A stretch of 64,000 bases of DNA from Phycisphaerae bacterium. GTDB taxonomy: Bacteria > Planctomycetota > Phycisphaerae > SM23-33. The notes under the pieces were generated by a model that ran no database searches, had not been told where the DNA came from, and saw only the letters and a program-made list of their open reading frames with translations. The stretch lies in contig DRGC01000049.1 in NCBI GenBank assembly GCA_011050235.1, positions 95,543-159,542 of the forward strand, given 5' to 3'. This document shows, one piece after another, positions 24,677-34,072 of this stretch. The translations under genes and the position numbers were made by a program. Every line of letters begins with the position of its first letter. The first letter of the stretch is position 1.

Positions 24677-25087
24677 ATGGCCGATCACCCCGTTGGGGGG
24701 CATGAAGCCAACATCCTCTCATTGATCGAGGTCGTTCTAGCTGTTGTCGTTGGTGTCGTGGTCTGGAAAACTGCCGACCGGGAGCCCGAAGGTGTTACGG
24801 GCGTCCTGGCTGTCGGCGTCGACGCGCTGACGCCGTTGGTTATCGGCAATTGGCTGCTGGGGGCCAGCGGCCTGGCGACCAGTTTCGTCACGCGGGACGA
24901 TCGCCGGTACGTCAGCGGCGTGCGGAAGCTCATCGGCGACAAGCTGCCCAAGCCCGTTCGCCTGGAAAGCTATGACGCATCGGGTGGCGACGACAGGCCC
25001 AAGCCAAAGGGCAAGGGCCAATACCGCTCCAACCGTCGCTCGCGCCGCCCGAGCTCCCGGGGGCGCTCCGGTTCCGCGACGAAATAG
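24677..25087 (+). CDS. Small predicted membrane protein with basic tail
   Basis: A 136-residue protein not matched to any family. Hydrophobic stretches at about residues 14-31 and 42-66 look like two membrane helices; the last 40 residues are rich in Arg, Lys and Ser (KGKGQYRSNRRSRRPSSRG) and would be cytoplasmic or bind nucleic acid or phosphate. It starts 7 bases after the stop of the CANCH protein, so it is probably in the same operon, but it has no clear Shine-Dalgarno. Confidence 0.5.
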   Translation: MADHPVGGHEANILSLIEVVLAVVVGVVVWKTADREPEGVTGVLAVGVDALTPLVIGNWLLGASGLATSFVTRDDRRYVSGVRKLIGDKLPKPVRLESYDASGGDDRPKPKGKGQYRSNRRSRRPSSRGRSGSATK

Positions 25088-25093
25088 ACAGGC

Positions 25094-25154
25094 GGTGCGG
25101 CTTGTCCGCACCGGCGCAAGAAAACGGGCGACGACCACATAGGTTGCCGCCCGC
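25094..25154. terminator. Two hairpins between convergent genes, possible terminators
   Basis: GGTGCGG-CTTGT-CCGCACC (25094-25112) is a perfect 7-bp stem; a second imperfect stem with CGGGCG and CGCCCG arms lies at about 25126-25154. They follow the end of the small membrane protein and precede the convergent PEP-CTERM gene. Neither is followed by a clear T-run. The rest of 25088-25253 holds nothing else I can name. Confidence 0.4.
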
Positions 25155-25253
25155 GTTGTTGGTTGGGGCTTGCCCGCGACTACTTCCCGCCCCTTGGGGA
25201 TCTTCGACCTTCGGCGGATCTACGTCCTTTTTCTCCGCAGCAAGCGTCTCCGC

Positions 25254-26243
25254 CTAACGGCTTCGTCGTCTCAAGAGCGCCATCCCGCCCAGGGCCAGCA
25301 AGCTCAGCGTCGCCGGCTCGGGGACACCGCCTGCGGGGTCGGCGATGAAGCCGAAGTTCGTCTTCAAGATCGCCAGGTCCGTGCCGTCGACGAAGGCGTC
25401 GCAGTTGGCGTTGCCGTCGGCATAGGTCATGCTCGGCTGGCCGAAGGCGGTCTTCATCAGGGCCAGATCGGTGCCGTCGACAAAACCGTCGAGGTTGAAG
25501 TCGCCGCGCTTGGTGCCCACGCGAACGCCATCGGTCAGCTCGACGAGGGTCTCGATCAGGACGATCATGTCGTCCTCGTCAACGTCGCCGTCTTCGTCCA
25601 CGTCATAGGTGGCCGGATCACCGCCCATGTTCGCGCACAGGATGTCGATGTCGTCGGCATCGACGTCGCCATCGCCGTCGAAGTCGCCTGGGATGCCCAG
25701 CGGCGGGGGCAAGACGTTAATCCGCATGGCAAAAGGATCGGTTCCATCGCGGGGAATCACCGCGTTGGTCTCGGCGCCGCCGTGGCGCAGCATGGTCTGC
25801 GTCAGCCCGAGCAGGGAAATGCCCACCGGCGCGTCGGGTGCGATCGTAACCCAGACCCTATTGACGTACTGGCCTTCCTGGATGCCGTACAAGTTCTGGT
25901 CCCAGTAGCTCTCGTACCACTGGGTCTCAAAAACGCCGACCCCGTACCACTCAAACTGGAGCGTGTAATACTGTCGCCAATAGGTATTCGACGTATCTTC
26001 CGTCACGTTCATCACAGCCGAATCCCACGACACGTTGGTGATGCCGCCATTGCCGTACCCCCCCGTAGAGTTGACCATGATCGACAGGCCGAAGCTATCG
26101 CCACGCTCGACCTCAACATAGTTGTCGTGCCAATCTTCGTAGTAATCCTCCCACATCATGTTGTGACCGCTGGGAACGATCTCTGCTGAGGCAGACATGG
26201 CGCACATCACCGCTGACAATGCCAGAATTGCAAGAGTCCTCAT
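25254..26243 (-). CDS. PEP-CTERM exported protein with dockerin-like calcium loops
   Basis: A 329-residue protein with a signal peptide (MRTLAILALSAVMCAMSASA). The first 170 residues are a beta-rich domain of unknown type with many Trp and Tyr. Then come loops GDFDGDGDVDADDIDIL, DVDEDGDVDEDDMIVL, GDFNLDGFVDGTDLALM and a shorter fourth, each like the calcium loop of type I dockerins. The end is VPEPATLSLLALGG, a hydrophobic stretch and an Arg-rich tail: a PEP-CTERM sorting signal, recognised by an exosortase. It is therefore exported, possibly surface-held and part of the extracellular matrix. No cohesin partner or exosortase lies in the window. Confidence 0.88.
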   Translation of the reverse strand: MRTLAILALSAVMCAMSASAEIVPSGHNMMWEDYYEDWHDNYVEVERGDSFGLSIMVNSTGGYGNGGITNVSWDSAVMNVTEDTSNTYWRQYYTLQFEWYGVGVFETQWYESYWDQNLYGIQEGQYVNRVWVTIAPDAPVGISLLGLTQTMLRHGGAETNAVIPRDGTDPFAMRINVLPPPLGIPGDFDGDGDVDADDIDILCANMGGDPATYDVDEDGDVDEDDMIVLIETLVELTDGVRVGTKRGDFNLDGFVDGTDLALMKTAFGQPSMTYADGNANCDAFVDGTDLAILKTNFGFIADPAGGVPEPATLSLLALGGMALLRRRSR

Positions 26244-26558
26244 ACGTCTCTCCTTATCACCCGAAACCCCCGCCCCAGTGACGCGGGCCCGCCAACTGGG
26301 ACATACCGAAAACAGACATGTTGTGCGACCAATTCCACATTTCCCATATCGCTTGCATATTGGCCGGTGCGCGCGGCCTCAAGGGCCTCACGCGGCCCCC
26401 CCGTATTTCGAAGTGTGGCATTGTCATTGCCTTCTTCTTCGGCCTACTTACGGCAGCATAGCCTAGCCACCGCCCCAGGCCCGCAAGGCCTTGCGCCTTC
26501 AGACTCATTTGCACATTTTAGCATACCCGAACGAGGGCGTTTGTCAAGAAGAAAGGCC
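26244..26558. other. Gene-free stretch
   Basis: Between the start of the PEP-CTERM gene and the end of the 1788-residue gene. I see no convincing gene, RNA or terminator. The minus-strand promoter of the PEP-CTERM gene should lie here, but no clear boxes stand out. The stretch ends at a 16-base repeat (26552-26567) that also occurs at 26748-26763 and 22035-22050. Confidence 0.5.
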
Positions 26559-26780
26559 TCACCATCTGCTGCAAAGGGGCGAATGGACCTTCGCTGAGAT
26601 GGCGGCTGGAGCCACGATCGGCGCGTCGGTGCGCTCGATCGGCGGCGTGTCCGTGGGGATCCCCGGCGTGATCGTGCTGGGCTGGCGCCAGTAGTCCATG
26701 TCAATGGGCGCGCTGAGGCCGTGATTGCCCGGAGGGACCACGCCGATAAAGGCCTCACCATCTCGGCCGATGTAGTAGAC
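26552..26780. repeat. Duplicated 165-bp segment and 16-bp direct repeat at the gene end
   Basis: 26616-26780 is nearly identical to 21900-22067, differing by one 3-base indel. In addition the 16-mer AAAGGCCTCACCATCT occurs at 26552-26567 (covering the stop codon of the large gene), at 26748-26763 inside the duplicated segment, and at 22035-22050 in the other copy. The pattern suggests rearrangement of the gene end by recombination between short repeats. Confidence 0.8.
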
Positions 26781-29700
26781 TACCGTCTCCGTGTAGTCAA
26801 CGCGCTTGAGCGAGTCAAGTCCGACGATGTCACGATCCCCGATTCGCAGAATCATATCGCCCAGGAGAAAGCCAAGCTGCTCCGCATAACTGCCGGCGGC
26901 AACGTCGGCGACGGCAGATCCCGTCGTCGACCACAACGCTCCGGCGTCATAGATCACGCCGCCCGATCGGTTGATGTAGATCACCCGGCCGCTCTTGACG
27001 ACTCGGGCGACGCCGTCGATGAACGCGCCGGCCTGCTCGAATTGAGGCGGGAACACCCACTCGCCGCGGCGATTGACATACCCCCACCGGCCGCCCACAG
27101 GCTTGTGCACGACGTTGTAGTCATCCTTGCCGTAAGTCACATCCCCACCCACGCACACCGCAGCCAGCCCTTCGGAGAAGCTGTCGGCTGCGGAGAATTG
27201 CGGCTTGATGGCCAGCCGGCCTTGGCGGTCGACAAAGCCGAACCGCCCGTTCGGCAGATCCCACCCGACGCGGGCCAGGCCTTGCGAGAACGGCAACGGC
27301 GCCGAGAAGCGTGTTTCGATCACAACCCGCCCGGTCGTGTCGAGGCATCCCCAGCGTTGGTCGCTGGGCTTGAACCACGCCAGGTCCTCGTGGAAATCCG
27401 TGATCTGCCCTTCGATATCCTTTGTCAGATAACGGCCCGTCCGATCGATCAGCCGCCACTGGCCGCGGAGCGCCGGCATTTGCTTTCGTCGCCAGAAAGG
27501 CTCATACGGTTCGTTGTAGGTGACCATCGTGTCGGCGTAGTAATTCATGTCTGGCACGACACTGTAGCGCAGTTCATCCTTCTGCGAGACCCACGCCACG
27601 CCACATTGGAACGGCCGCGCCGTGCCGTAGCGTTCCGCTATCACCGTCTGTCCGTCGAGATCGATGTATCCCCATCCGTAGGGCGACCGGTGAACGGCGG
27701 CCAAGCCCTCGGAGTAGTCCTGGACGGCTTGGTATCCGATGGGCGTCGTGATCGAGCCCTGACGATCGCAGAATCCCCACGCCCCGCCCATATGAAGGTT
27801 ATTGCCCGGGTACAGTTCCATGTAAGTTGACCCAAGATTCACGGCAGCGCGGCCGTTCGAGAAGGACCGAGCGCCATCGAACTGCGCCGGGATCGCCCAT
27901 TGCCCCTTCCGGCCAACGAATCCCCATTTAGACTTCTCGTCTTCAGCCCCGCCGTCGGCCGCTACGGCCAGGCCTTCCTTGAACGGCAGGATCTGGAACT
28001 GCTCCAACGGCATGATGACCTCCCCGGATTCGTCGATCAGGCCGTAGGAGTGCATGTGCCGACCGAACTTCTCGTCGGATTCCTGCTTCACGGCAGCAAG
28101 ACCTTCCCAGAAGGCCCGCTGGGGGTGCTCGCCGCGGAAGTTGTAGTAGCCGCTGGGCGAAAGCTCGCCGGTTTCCGTATTGAGGATGTGGTAGCGGCCG
28201 GCCCGAAGGACCAGGATCGACTTCGACTTCGGCGGCGGCGCCAGGGCCGGCGGCATGGCCGGTGGGGACATGTCCTCCTGCGGCGGGGCAGGCGAAGCCT
28301 GAGAAGCCGCCTCCTGCTTGCGCGCAATCCGGTAGAGCCTGAAATCCGCCCTATCGGCGATGAGGACCCCGCCATCGGCGGGCAGAAGAAAGCTGAAGTC
28401 GCTCGTCAGGCCGAATCCCCCGCGAGGGTAGGGATAGGCCCTGTCCGTCTGTGGATCGCACAGGACAAGCCCGTCCAGGACATAGTCGCCCAGTCCGAAG
28501 TAGCGGACCTGACCGTCTCCAAAGGGCCAGTTCAGCCCTTTCCCAATACGCCCGTATTGACCGCCGCCAGGGAGCGTGAAGGCCCGATCATAGGGCCTAT
28601 CCGGCCCAAAGACTTCGATCTCCCCGGTGTCGGCTCTGAGCAGGTTCAACCCAATTGTGCTCAAACGGTCTGCGTCAAACCATTGCATCGCGCCCGGAAA
28701 GTGATCGACCACCTCGAGGGTCGACTGTTTGCTCCTATACCGCCACATGCCGTTGCGAATGGGCGCACCGGGATTGGCGTGATCCGGCGTCGTCTCGCCG
28801 ATTCGCAGCCACAAACAGTCCCGTTTCGGATCCGGGAGAATGTCCGTCACGCCCCAAGGCGCGCCGCCATCGAGCTCGTTGCGAGGCGCCACCCGGCGCG
28901 AACTGGCGATCACATCGAAGGACTCCGTGGCGGGGTCAAAAGACGCCAGGGCGCCGGGCTTGAAGCCAATGGCGACCCTGACGAAACCTGCCAGATGCTT
29001 GGACTCGACTACGTGGAGTCGGCGGTAATCGACACCGAAATATATCCTGCCTTCAAATGCGGCCAGGGTGTTGATCGACCGGCCGGGCAGGCCGTCGGAC
29101 TCCGAGTACGACTTGACGATCTCCCCATCCTCGATCGCCAACAGAGCGGGCCAGTCGGCCGCCACGGGGGGCTCTCCCTTGAGAACCCGACGGTTAGCGG
29201 CCCAGCTATCAACTGCCCAACTCCGCCCCACATACAGTGTGTCGTCCAGAACGGCCGCCCAGTGAATCGGCTGCATGAGGGACAACTCGCTTGGGTCGGG
29301 AGCGTCCAGCTTGGCCAACTGTCGCAGCTCCCCGCCCGTAACCGGCAAGGTGCTGATATAGCAGTGGCGCACGTTCTGCCAGATGAGAATCAACTGGTCG
29401 CCGTCGAGGATGATGTTGTCCCAATGCCCGCCGGCGTAGTCTTTCGGGACATTCGTGATCGGGATCTCCTGCAGGCCGTACATATCCCACGGGTTCACCT
29501 GCCCGGCTCCGTCGAGGGGGCCTGCTTCCGTTGGCAGCAGTCGCCTCGCCAGCGACGCCTGCAGATCCCGACATTGGGACATCGCCGCCACAAAACGCGC
29601 GTGGGCTTCGGCGTCCTCCGTCGAAGAGACCGGCTTGGAAACGCGGGTCAACAGAGCGATCAGATCATCGACCTCAGAGCGACCGAGGTGGCGTATCGCC

Positions 29701-31925
29701 GTCTTGAGAACGACCGGCGTGCTGGACAGGCGGCCCCAGGCCCGAGTCGCCAGCTCCTCGCCGAAGACGCGCCCCAGATGCTGGGCCAGGTCGCCCATCC
29801 GGCTCAGTTCGGCCACACTGCCGCCAAGGACCCCCAGGATCGCCGCCCGCTCCTGGTCCGACGCCGCATCGGCCAACGACGCTAAGGTCAGTTCGATCCC
29901 CTCCCGAGCGGCTAGCCCTGCAAGTCGGTCGCGGGCGTCCTGATGACGGCGCCAAGACTCCTCGGAGAGAATGTCGCGGCCGTAACGCGGCTCGAACATG
30001 TGGCGGATGCCCAGGCAGCTACTCAGCAACCCCGCCCGCTGTTGCACCGGGAGCTCGGCGTTGCGCGCCAAGGCCGCCAACTGTTCGGCCGCCGAGTGTG
30101 CTTCGTCCCCACCCGCCTGGATCTGCCCGAAATACCCACCGGCCTGCAGAATGGGATTGGCATGGGCCTTCAGCCATCCCCACGTCGGCGCGACGGCCTT
30201 GTGGCCAAACCGCTGCTCAGCCACCGTGAGCACCCATGCGCAGGACTGCAGCATGCTGGCGGGGAGGTAAATCCATTCCTTCTTGAACGCCTCCAGGTCG
30301 GCGACGCTTTCCTTGACCAGCCGATCACACTCATCTGCGTCCCCAGCCAGCCGGGCGGCGAACTGCAACTGCCACGCCAGCGGAACCGGGGACAACTTCA
30401 GCCGACGACGATAGGACAACTTGGCTCGATGATGATCTCGACTCAGGCGAGCGAGAACGTCAAAACGTCGCCGCAACAGCGGATCCGCAGGCGGCTCGAG
30501 CTTCCGCTGGCCCGGGCTCGAAAACGGCAGGAACTGATAGGTCACACACTCCTGGAAACGCCTGAAACGGAGCCAATCCACATTTTCATATACGATCTCC
30601 TCGCCAAGCTCCTCGGCGACCGCGCAAAGCCTCTCTTCCACCTCCATCATGCGAGTGCTCAGATAATACAGTTCCTTCGATTCATACCACCCCTTCTCTC
30701 GCACGCTCCACGGAGGACCGTTACGATCGAAGGGCATATAGACCACCTCGGGCCACCGCACCAACAGTAAGATCATCATGGCCTCGAGGTTCTGCTTGCT
30801 TGGGTGCAGCACCACCAACGCTTCACCAACCATGGTCGCGTCGTCCCATTCCCGCAGCCGGGCAAGGTAGAACAGCCTCCGGCGAAGGGCGTCGGCTTCG
30901 TCCTGCAGGCTGGACGGCGCCGCCGGCCCCTTGTCCTCGGCCAACGCGGTTGTGATCTTCTCGCGCAAAGCGTTGACCGCATCCGCCATGGCCTCGGGCC
31001 CCATGATGACCGTCACGGTCCGGGCCTCGCCGCCGGCCAGTGGAATCATCCGGACCGACACCTTCAGCCCGCCATTGTCTCGATGCACGCCGCCCAACAG
31101 CAGCATCGGCGAGGCCTGCAGATTCAGCGACGCGTCCGCCAGGGCCTCCTCTCTGGCCAGCAGGCGGAGCTGTTCGCGCTCCAGCAGGACCACCTCGGGC
31201 CGAGCACTCAGAGCGGCGGCCAGCGATTGTTTGAGCGACTTGGCCAGCAGTCTCAGCGATTGGCCGGACTCTTCGCTCTGGAAACCCAGCACAGCCACGT
31301 AGCGTCGGTCAGCCGCGGGAGCCCGGGCCTTGACCAACGACTGCTTGACGGTCAGCACAGCCGGGGTGATCTCTTTCGCCAGATCAGCCGAATCGGCCAA
31401 CAATTGCCCCAACACTATGCCCGTGCGCGTCTCCACAGCGCGAAGATGGCACTGGAGCGTCGGCTCGATCGGCTCGTCGTGCGAATGTTCCGCAGGCGGA
31501 TCCTCGTCCGGCGACCCAGTCGACTGGGTCTCCGTCTTCGGCTCGGCTTTGGGCGCGAGGGCTTTGGGCAGCAGCTTGGGCTCGATGAAGACAAACACGT
31601 CCGCACCGGCGAGCTTCGCCAGCGCCTCGGCCGAGCCGGACTCCGTCACCTCGACCATCGCCAAACGCACCTCGTCCAGCACGGCCTGCAACTCCTGCCG
31701 CTCGACGAGCTGAATCTCCTCAGCCGATAGCGCCGCCAGGAGCTTGGCCTCGATCGCCTGCCAGGCCTCACCCTCTCCCGGGGCGACGACCAGGGCGACG
31801 GTCAGGGGTTTGGGGGTGTCTGGGGCGGTTTCGCTCTCGCCCGCCTGGCCGACGGCCAGGACCGCGCACAAAAAGACTGTCCCCCACGAAACGGCTGCAT
31901 ATTTCGTGATCTTCGACTGCGCCAT
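26559..31925 (-). CDS. Giant exported protein: two CsgG-like domains, propeller, WG repeats, PDZ
   Basis: A 1788-residue protein with a signal peptide (residues 1-28). About 40-190 and 206-325 are two CsgG-like alpha/beta domains (LLAALSAEEIQLVERQELQ; AALSARPEVVLLEREQLRLL), like the next gene upstream. A helical region follows, then around residues 870-1130 a propeller-like part. About 1233-1655 holds some nine WG repeats (KWGFVGRKGQWAIPAQF, GRFGFVDRQGRLAIKPQF, RWGYVNRRGEWVFPPQF). Residues 1660-1720 form a PDZ domain (AEQLGFLLGDMILRIGDRD). The start at 31923-31925 is chosen for the signal peptide. It ends the ECF sigma operon. Function unknown; an outer-surface sensing or scaffold role is a guess. 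Its last residues are affected by the duplicated segment. Confidence 0.8.
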   Translation of the reverse strand: MAQSKITKYAAVSWGTVFLCAVLAVGQAGESETAPDTPKPLTVALVVAPGEGEAWQAIEAKLLAALSAEEIQLVERQELQAVLDEVRLAMVEVTESGSAEALAKLAGADVFVFIEPKLLPKALAPKAEPKTETQSTGSPDEDPPAEHSHDEPIEPTLQCHLRAVETRTGIVLGQLLADSADLAKEITPAVLTVKQSLVKARAPAADRRYVAVLGFQSEESGQSLRLLAKSLKQSLAAALSARPEVVLLEREQLRLLAREEALADASLNLQASPMLLLGGVHRDNGGLKVSVRMIPLAGGEARTVTVIMGPEAMADAVNALREKITTALAEDKGPAAPSSLQDEADALRRRLFYLARLREWDDATMVGEALVVLHPSKQNLEAMMILLLVRWPEVVYMPFDRNGPPWSVREKGWYESKELYYLSTRMMEVEERLCAVAEELGEEIVYENVDWLRFRRFQECVTYQFLPFSSPGQRKLEPPADPLLRRRFDVLARLSRDHHRAKLSYRRRLKLSPVPLAWQLQFAARLAGDADECDRLVKESVADLEAFKKEWIYLPASMLQSCAWVLTVAEQRFGHKAVAPTWGWLKAHANPILQAGGYFGQIQAGGDEAHSAAEQLAALARNAELPVQQRAGLLSSCLGIRHMFEPRYGRDILSEESWRRHQDARDRLAGLAAREGIELTLASLADAASDQERAAILGVLGGSVAELSRMGDLAQHLGRVFGEELATRAWGRLSSTPVVLKTAIRHLGRSEVDDLIALLTRVSKPVSSTEDAEAHARFVAAMSQCRDLQASLARRLLPTEAGPLDGAGQVNPWDMYGLQEIPITNVPKDYAGGHWDNIILDGDQLILIWQNVRHCYISTLPVTGGELRQLAKLDAPDPSELSLMQPIHWAAVLDDTLYVGRSWAVDSWAANRRVLKGEPPVAADWPALLAIEDGEIVKSYSESDGLPGRSINTLAAFEGRIYFGVDYRRLHVVESKHLAGFVRVAIGFKPGALASFDPATESFDVIASSRRVAPRNELDGGAPWGVTDILPDPKRDCLWLRIGETTPDHANPGAPIRNGMWRYRSKQSTLEVVDHFPGAMQWFDADRLSTIGLNLLRADTGEIEVFGPDRPYDRAFTLPGGGQYGRIGKGLNWPFGDGQVRYFGLGDYVLDGLVLCDPQTDRAYPYPRGGFGLTSDFSFLLPADGGVLIADRADFRLYRIARKQEAASQASPAPPQEDMSPPAMPPALAPPPKSKSILVLRAGRYHILNTETGELSPSGYYNFRGEHPQRAFWEGLAAVKQESDEKFGRHMHSYGLIDESGEVIMPLEQFQILPFKEGLAVAADGGAEDEKSKWGFVGRKGQWAIPAQFDGARSFSNGRAAVNLGSTYMELYPGNNLHMGGAWGFCDRQGSITTPIGYQAVQDYSEGLAAVHRSPYGWGYIDLDGQTVIAERYGTARPFQCGVAWVSQKDELRYSVVPDMNYYADTMVTYNEPYEPFWRRKQMPALRGQWRLIDRTGRYLTKDIEGQITDFHEDLAWFKPSDQRWGCLDTTGRVVIETRFSAPLPFSQGLARVGWDLPNGRFGFVDRQGRLAIKPQFSAADSFSEGLAAVCVGGDVTYGKDDYNVVHKPVGGRWGYVNRRGEWVFPPQFEQAGAFIDGVARVVKSGRVIYINRSGGVIYDAGALWSTTGSAVADVAAGSYAEQLGFLLGDMILRIGDRDIVGLDSLKRVDYTETVVYYIGRDGEAFIGVVPPGNHGLSAPIDMDYWRQPSTITPGIPTDTPPIERTDAPIVAPAAISAKVHSPLCSRW

Positions 31926-31941
31926 GTGCTGACTTTCGCCG

Positions 31942-32997
31942 CTAATCAGCCGATACAGGCTCTTCGGCGGCGTCCTCGGCGGCGGGCCCGGCTGCCGGCA
32001 GGGCCTCGACAAAGTGCTGGAGGATCCTCACACCGAGGCGATGCCCGGCCTTCTGGAGGGCGGTCTTGCCGGCGTTGACTTCGGCCAGGTCAACGGCTCG
32101 GCGGGTCTCGCGGTCGACCAAGACGATCTCGCCCGTTCGCCGGTCGATGACGTTGATCTCCGCCCTGCCGACAACGCTGATGAGATCTTCGACCCGGCCG
32201 GCTAACTCACTGAAGCCTTCGCCCACAATCACGTAGTCTGCGTCTTTTAGGGCATCGGGCCAGGGGGACTTCCGCCCTTTCATCATGCCGCGGGCCCAGT
32301 CGGCGAGATCATTTCGGCCGCTGTCGACAACGGTCAGCCCGCCGTCGATGAGGATCTTCTTGATCTCCGTCTCGACGGCAGGATCCATGACCCTTCGGGA
32401 CAGATGCTGTTCGGGAACGACCACGGCTACCGTCGGGCGCACCTTTTCGGCCAGCGCCTTTCGGGCCTCGCCAACAGGGTCGGGCAGCGCAACATTTTCC
32501 GGCAGCAGTTCGCCCGCGCTGCTGCGAATCAAGCTGGCCACATCCTCGCTCAGCGTCATCAAGGCGTCACTGAGCGGCTTGTCAAGGTCGACCTGCAAGA
32601 GCGTGCCCTTCACACGGCTGGTCTCGACGCCCACGATTTTCGTGATGATCATGAGCTTCTTGTCCATCTTAAACGCCTTGCCCATGATCAGGAGCTTCGC
32701 GCCGGTCAGTTTGCCGACCTGGACCACCTTCTGCTGGTCCACCAGGCCCGACAGACTGAGCTTCTGCTCGGCCAGGATCTTGCCGAGCTTGGCCCGTTCG
32801 ACCAGTTTCGGTGAGTCTTCGATGCTAAGACGCGCCGTCAGGATGTCGGCAATCTGTGAGCCGAGATCCTCATGGTCCGGCAAGGTCACTTCATAATCGA
32901 GAATGGCCGCGTAGACCGTCTCATCATCGGCCGGGGCGTCCTGGCCCATCGCAACCGCAGCCGTCGTCAACACCAAGATCATCCATACCGTTCTCAT
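31942..32997 (-). CDS. Exported CsgG-like protein
   Basis: A 351-residue protein with signal peptide MRTVWMILVLTTAAVAMG. Residues 30-170 match the CsgG/FlgT/LpoB-type fold (LTARLSIEDSPKLVERAKLGKILAEQ, then LTGAKLLIMGKAF); a second similar half follows from about residue 185 (TVAVVVPEQHLSR, DADYVIVGEGFSEL, INVIDRRTGEIVLVD). No lipobox Cys is present, so it is probably soluble in the periplasm. CsgG itself forms the curli export pore, while related proteins regulate cell-wall synthesis; which applies here is open. Its ATG overlaps the stop of the preceding gene by four bases (ATGA), so translation is coupled, and the giant follows after 16 bases. Confidence 0.78.
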   Translation of the reverse strand: MRTVWMILVLTTAAVAMGQDAPADDETVYAAILDYEVTLPDHEDLGSQIADILTARLSIEDSPKLVERAKLGKILAEQKLSLSGLVDQQKVVQVGKLTGAKLLIMGKAFKMDKKLMIITKIVGVETSRVKGTLLQVDLDKPLSDALMTLSEDVASLIRSSAGELLPENVALPDPVGEARKALAEKVRPTVAVVVPEQHLSRRVMDPAVETEIKKILIDGGLTVVDSGRNDLADWARGMMKGRKSPWPDALKDADYVIVGEGFSELAGRVEDLISVVGRAEINVIDRRTGEIVLVDRETRRAVDLAEVNAGKTALQKAGHRLGVRILQHFVEALPAAGPAAEDAAEEPVSAD

Positions 32998-34049
32998 GAT
33001 TGCATCTCCTCAGTCCGCGAGTTGTCGAAGTGTTCGCGAAGGAACCACAGAAGGATTTCGTCCACAACGAGGCCACCCACCACATTGCGCGAAGGATCGG
33101 ACAACTGTCCCATGGAAGCGGCGACGACCATTCCCTTCTCGACCGGCATCGCCACCACCAGCAGGCGTTCCCGGCGGTCGCCGCCCTCGTTCTCGTCCAC
33201 CAGCCACATCAGCGGTGTGCCCTTGCCACTGGCCCGCAGCGTCACCGGCCAAGGCCCTGCGCCAAGGTCATCGGCCCGGATACTCTGATTCATTCCGTCC
33301 GCCAGTTCAACGGGTTGTGATATCGGCGGGTCCTCCGTCACCCCGCGGAATCCCCATTGCCCCTTGCCTGCCGGAGGATTCAGCCAGAGCACCGCCATGC
33401 CGCCTTTGAGGCGATCTTCAAGACTTTGGACGATCTCGCCCGATACGTCCGCCTGCTGATCGGCCACGATCAACAGCTCGCCGTCGAACGCCCGCAGGGC
33501 CAGCGACGTCCTGAGATCGTCGTAGGGCACATCCGCCGCGGTCAGATGCCTCTGCATTCGGCCGTGAGGATCGAGCACGCCTATCCGCAATTGGGTCAGC
33601 CGGCCGACAGCCATTTTCAGCCGAGACGGCGGATAGATGACAAGCTGCCGGCGAGCCCGGTGAGATTGACCCGTCAACAGCAGGCTGCACTCCAGCCTAG
33701 CCCGGACTTCCGGGATCGCCAACTTGACCAGTCCAACGCCGTCCATATCCAGTCTTACCTCGCCCGCCGTGATGACCGTATCCTGATACCCGAACTGCCA
33801 GTGAACGATCGCCTCGGGTTTATCCACGACAACAACCACCATGCGACCGGCTGACATCACTCGCAGCCGCTGGGTCGAGGGCCGGTCGCCGCCCAACAGA
33901 TCGACGGCCGTCGCCGTCCAGGCGCCGGATGCCTCGCCCCCCGCAATCTGTCGCGGCTGACTGGACGGCGCCTCGCCGCCGGCGGCCCCGGCCAGCGATA
34001 CCGCCCCCGCCAGCATCATCCACTGCACAGTTCGCCATCGCAGGTTCAT
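32994..34049 (-). CDS. Exported protein of unknown function in the ECF operon
   Basis: A 351-residue protein with a signal peptide (MNLRWRTVQWMMLAGAVSL, then AGAAGGEAP). The N-terminal half is beta-rich. The middle, with DGELLIVADQQADVSGE and MAVLWLNPPAGKG, looks like the glutamine-amidotransferase-like fold without catalytic residues that often occurs in Planctomycetota membrane-stress proteins; the end has VEKGMVVAASMGQL and VVDEILLWFL. I do not recognise the family. The start is set by GAGGGTGGGAT just upstream. It lies 23 bases after the anti-sigma gene and overlaps the CsgG gene by four bases. Confidence 0.65.
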   Translation of the reverse strand: MNLRWRTVQWMMLAGAVSLAGAAGGEAPSSQPRQIAGGEASGAWTATAVDLLGGDRPSTQRLRVMSAGRMVVVVVDKPEAIVHWQFGYQDTVITAGEVRLDMDGVGLVKLAIPEVRARLECSLLLTGQSHRARRQLVIYPPSRLKMAVGRLTQLRIGVLDPHGRMQRHLTAADVPYDDLRTSLALRAFDGELLIVADQQADVSGEIVQSLEDRLKGGMAVLWLNPPAGKGQWGFRGVTEDPPISQPVELADGMNQSIRADDLGAGPWPVTLRASGKGTPLMWLVDENEGGDRRERLLVVAMPVEKGMVVAASMGQLSDPSRNVVGGLVVDEILLWFLREHFDNSRTEEMQS

Positions 34050-34072
34050 ATCCCACCCTCTGCGTGCATGGT

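Noticed and set aside
27900..29885. A 661-codon plus-strand open frame within the giant gene
   Set aside because: Antisense to the CsgG/WG/PDZ protein; no domain and no Shine-Dalgarno.
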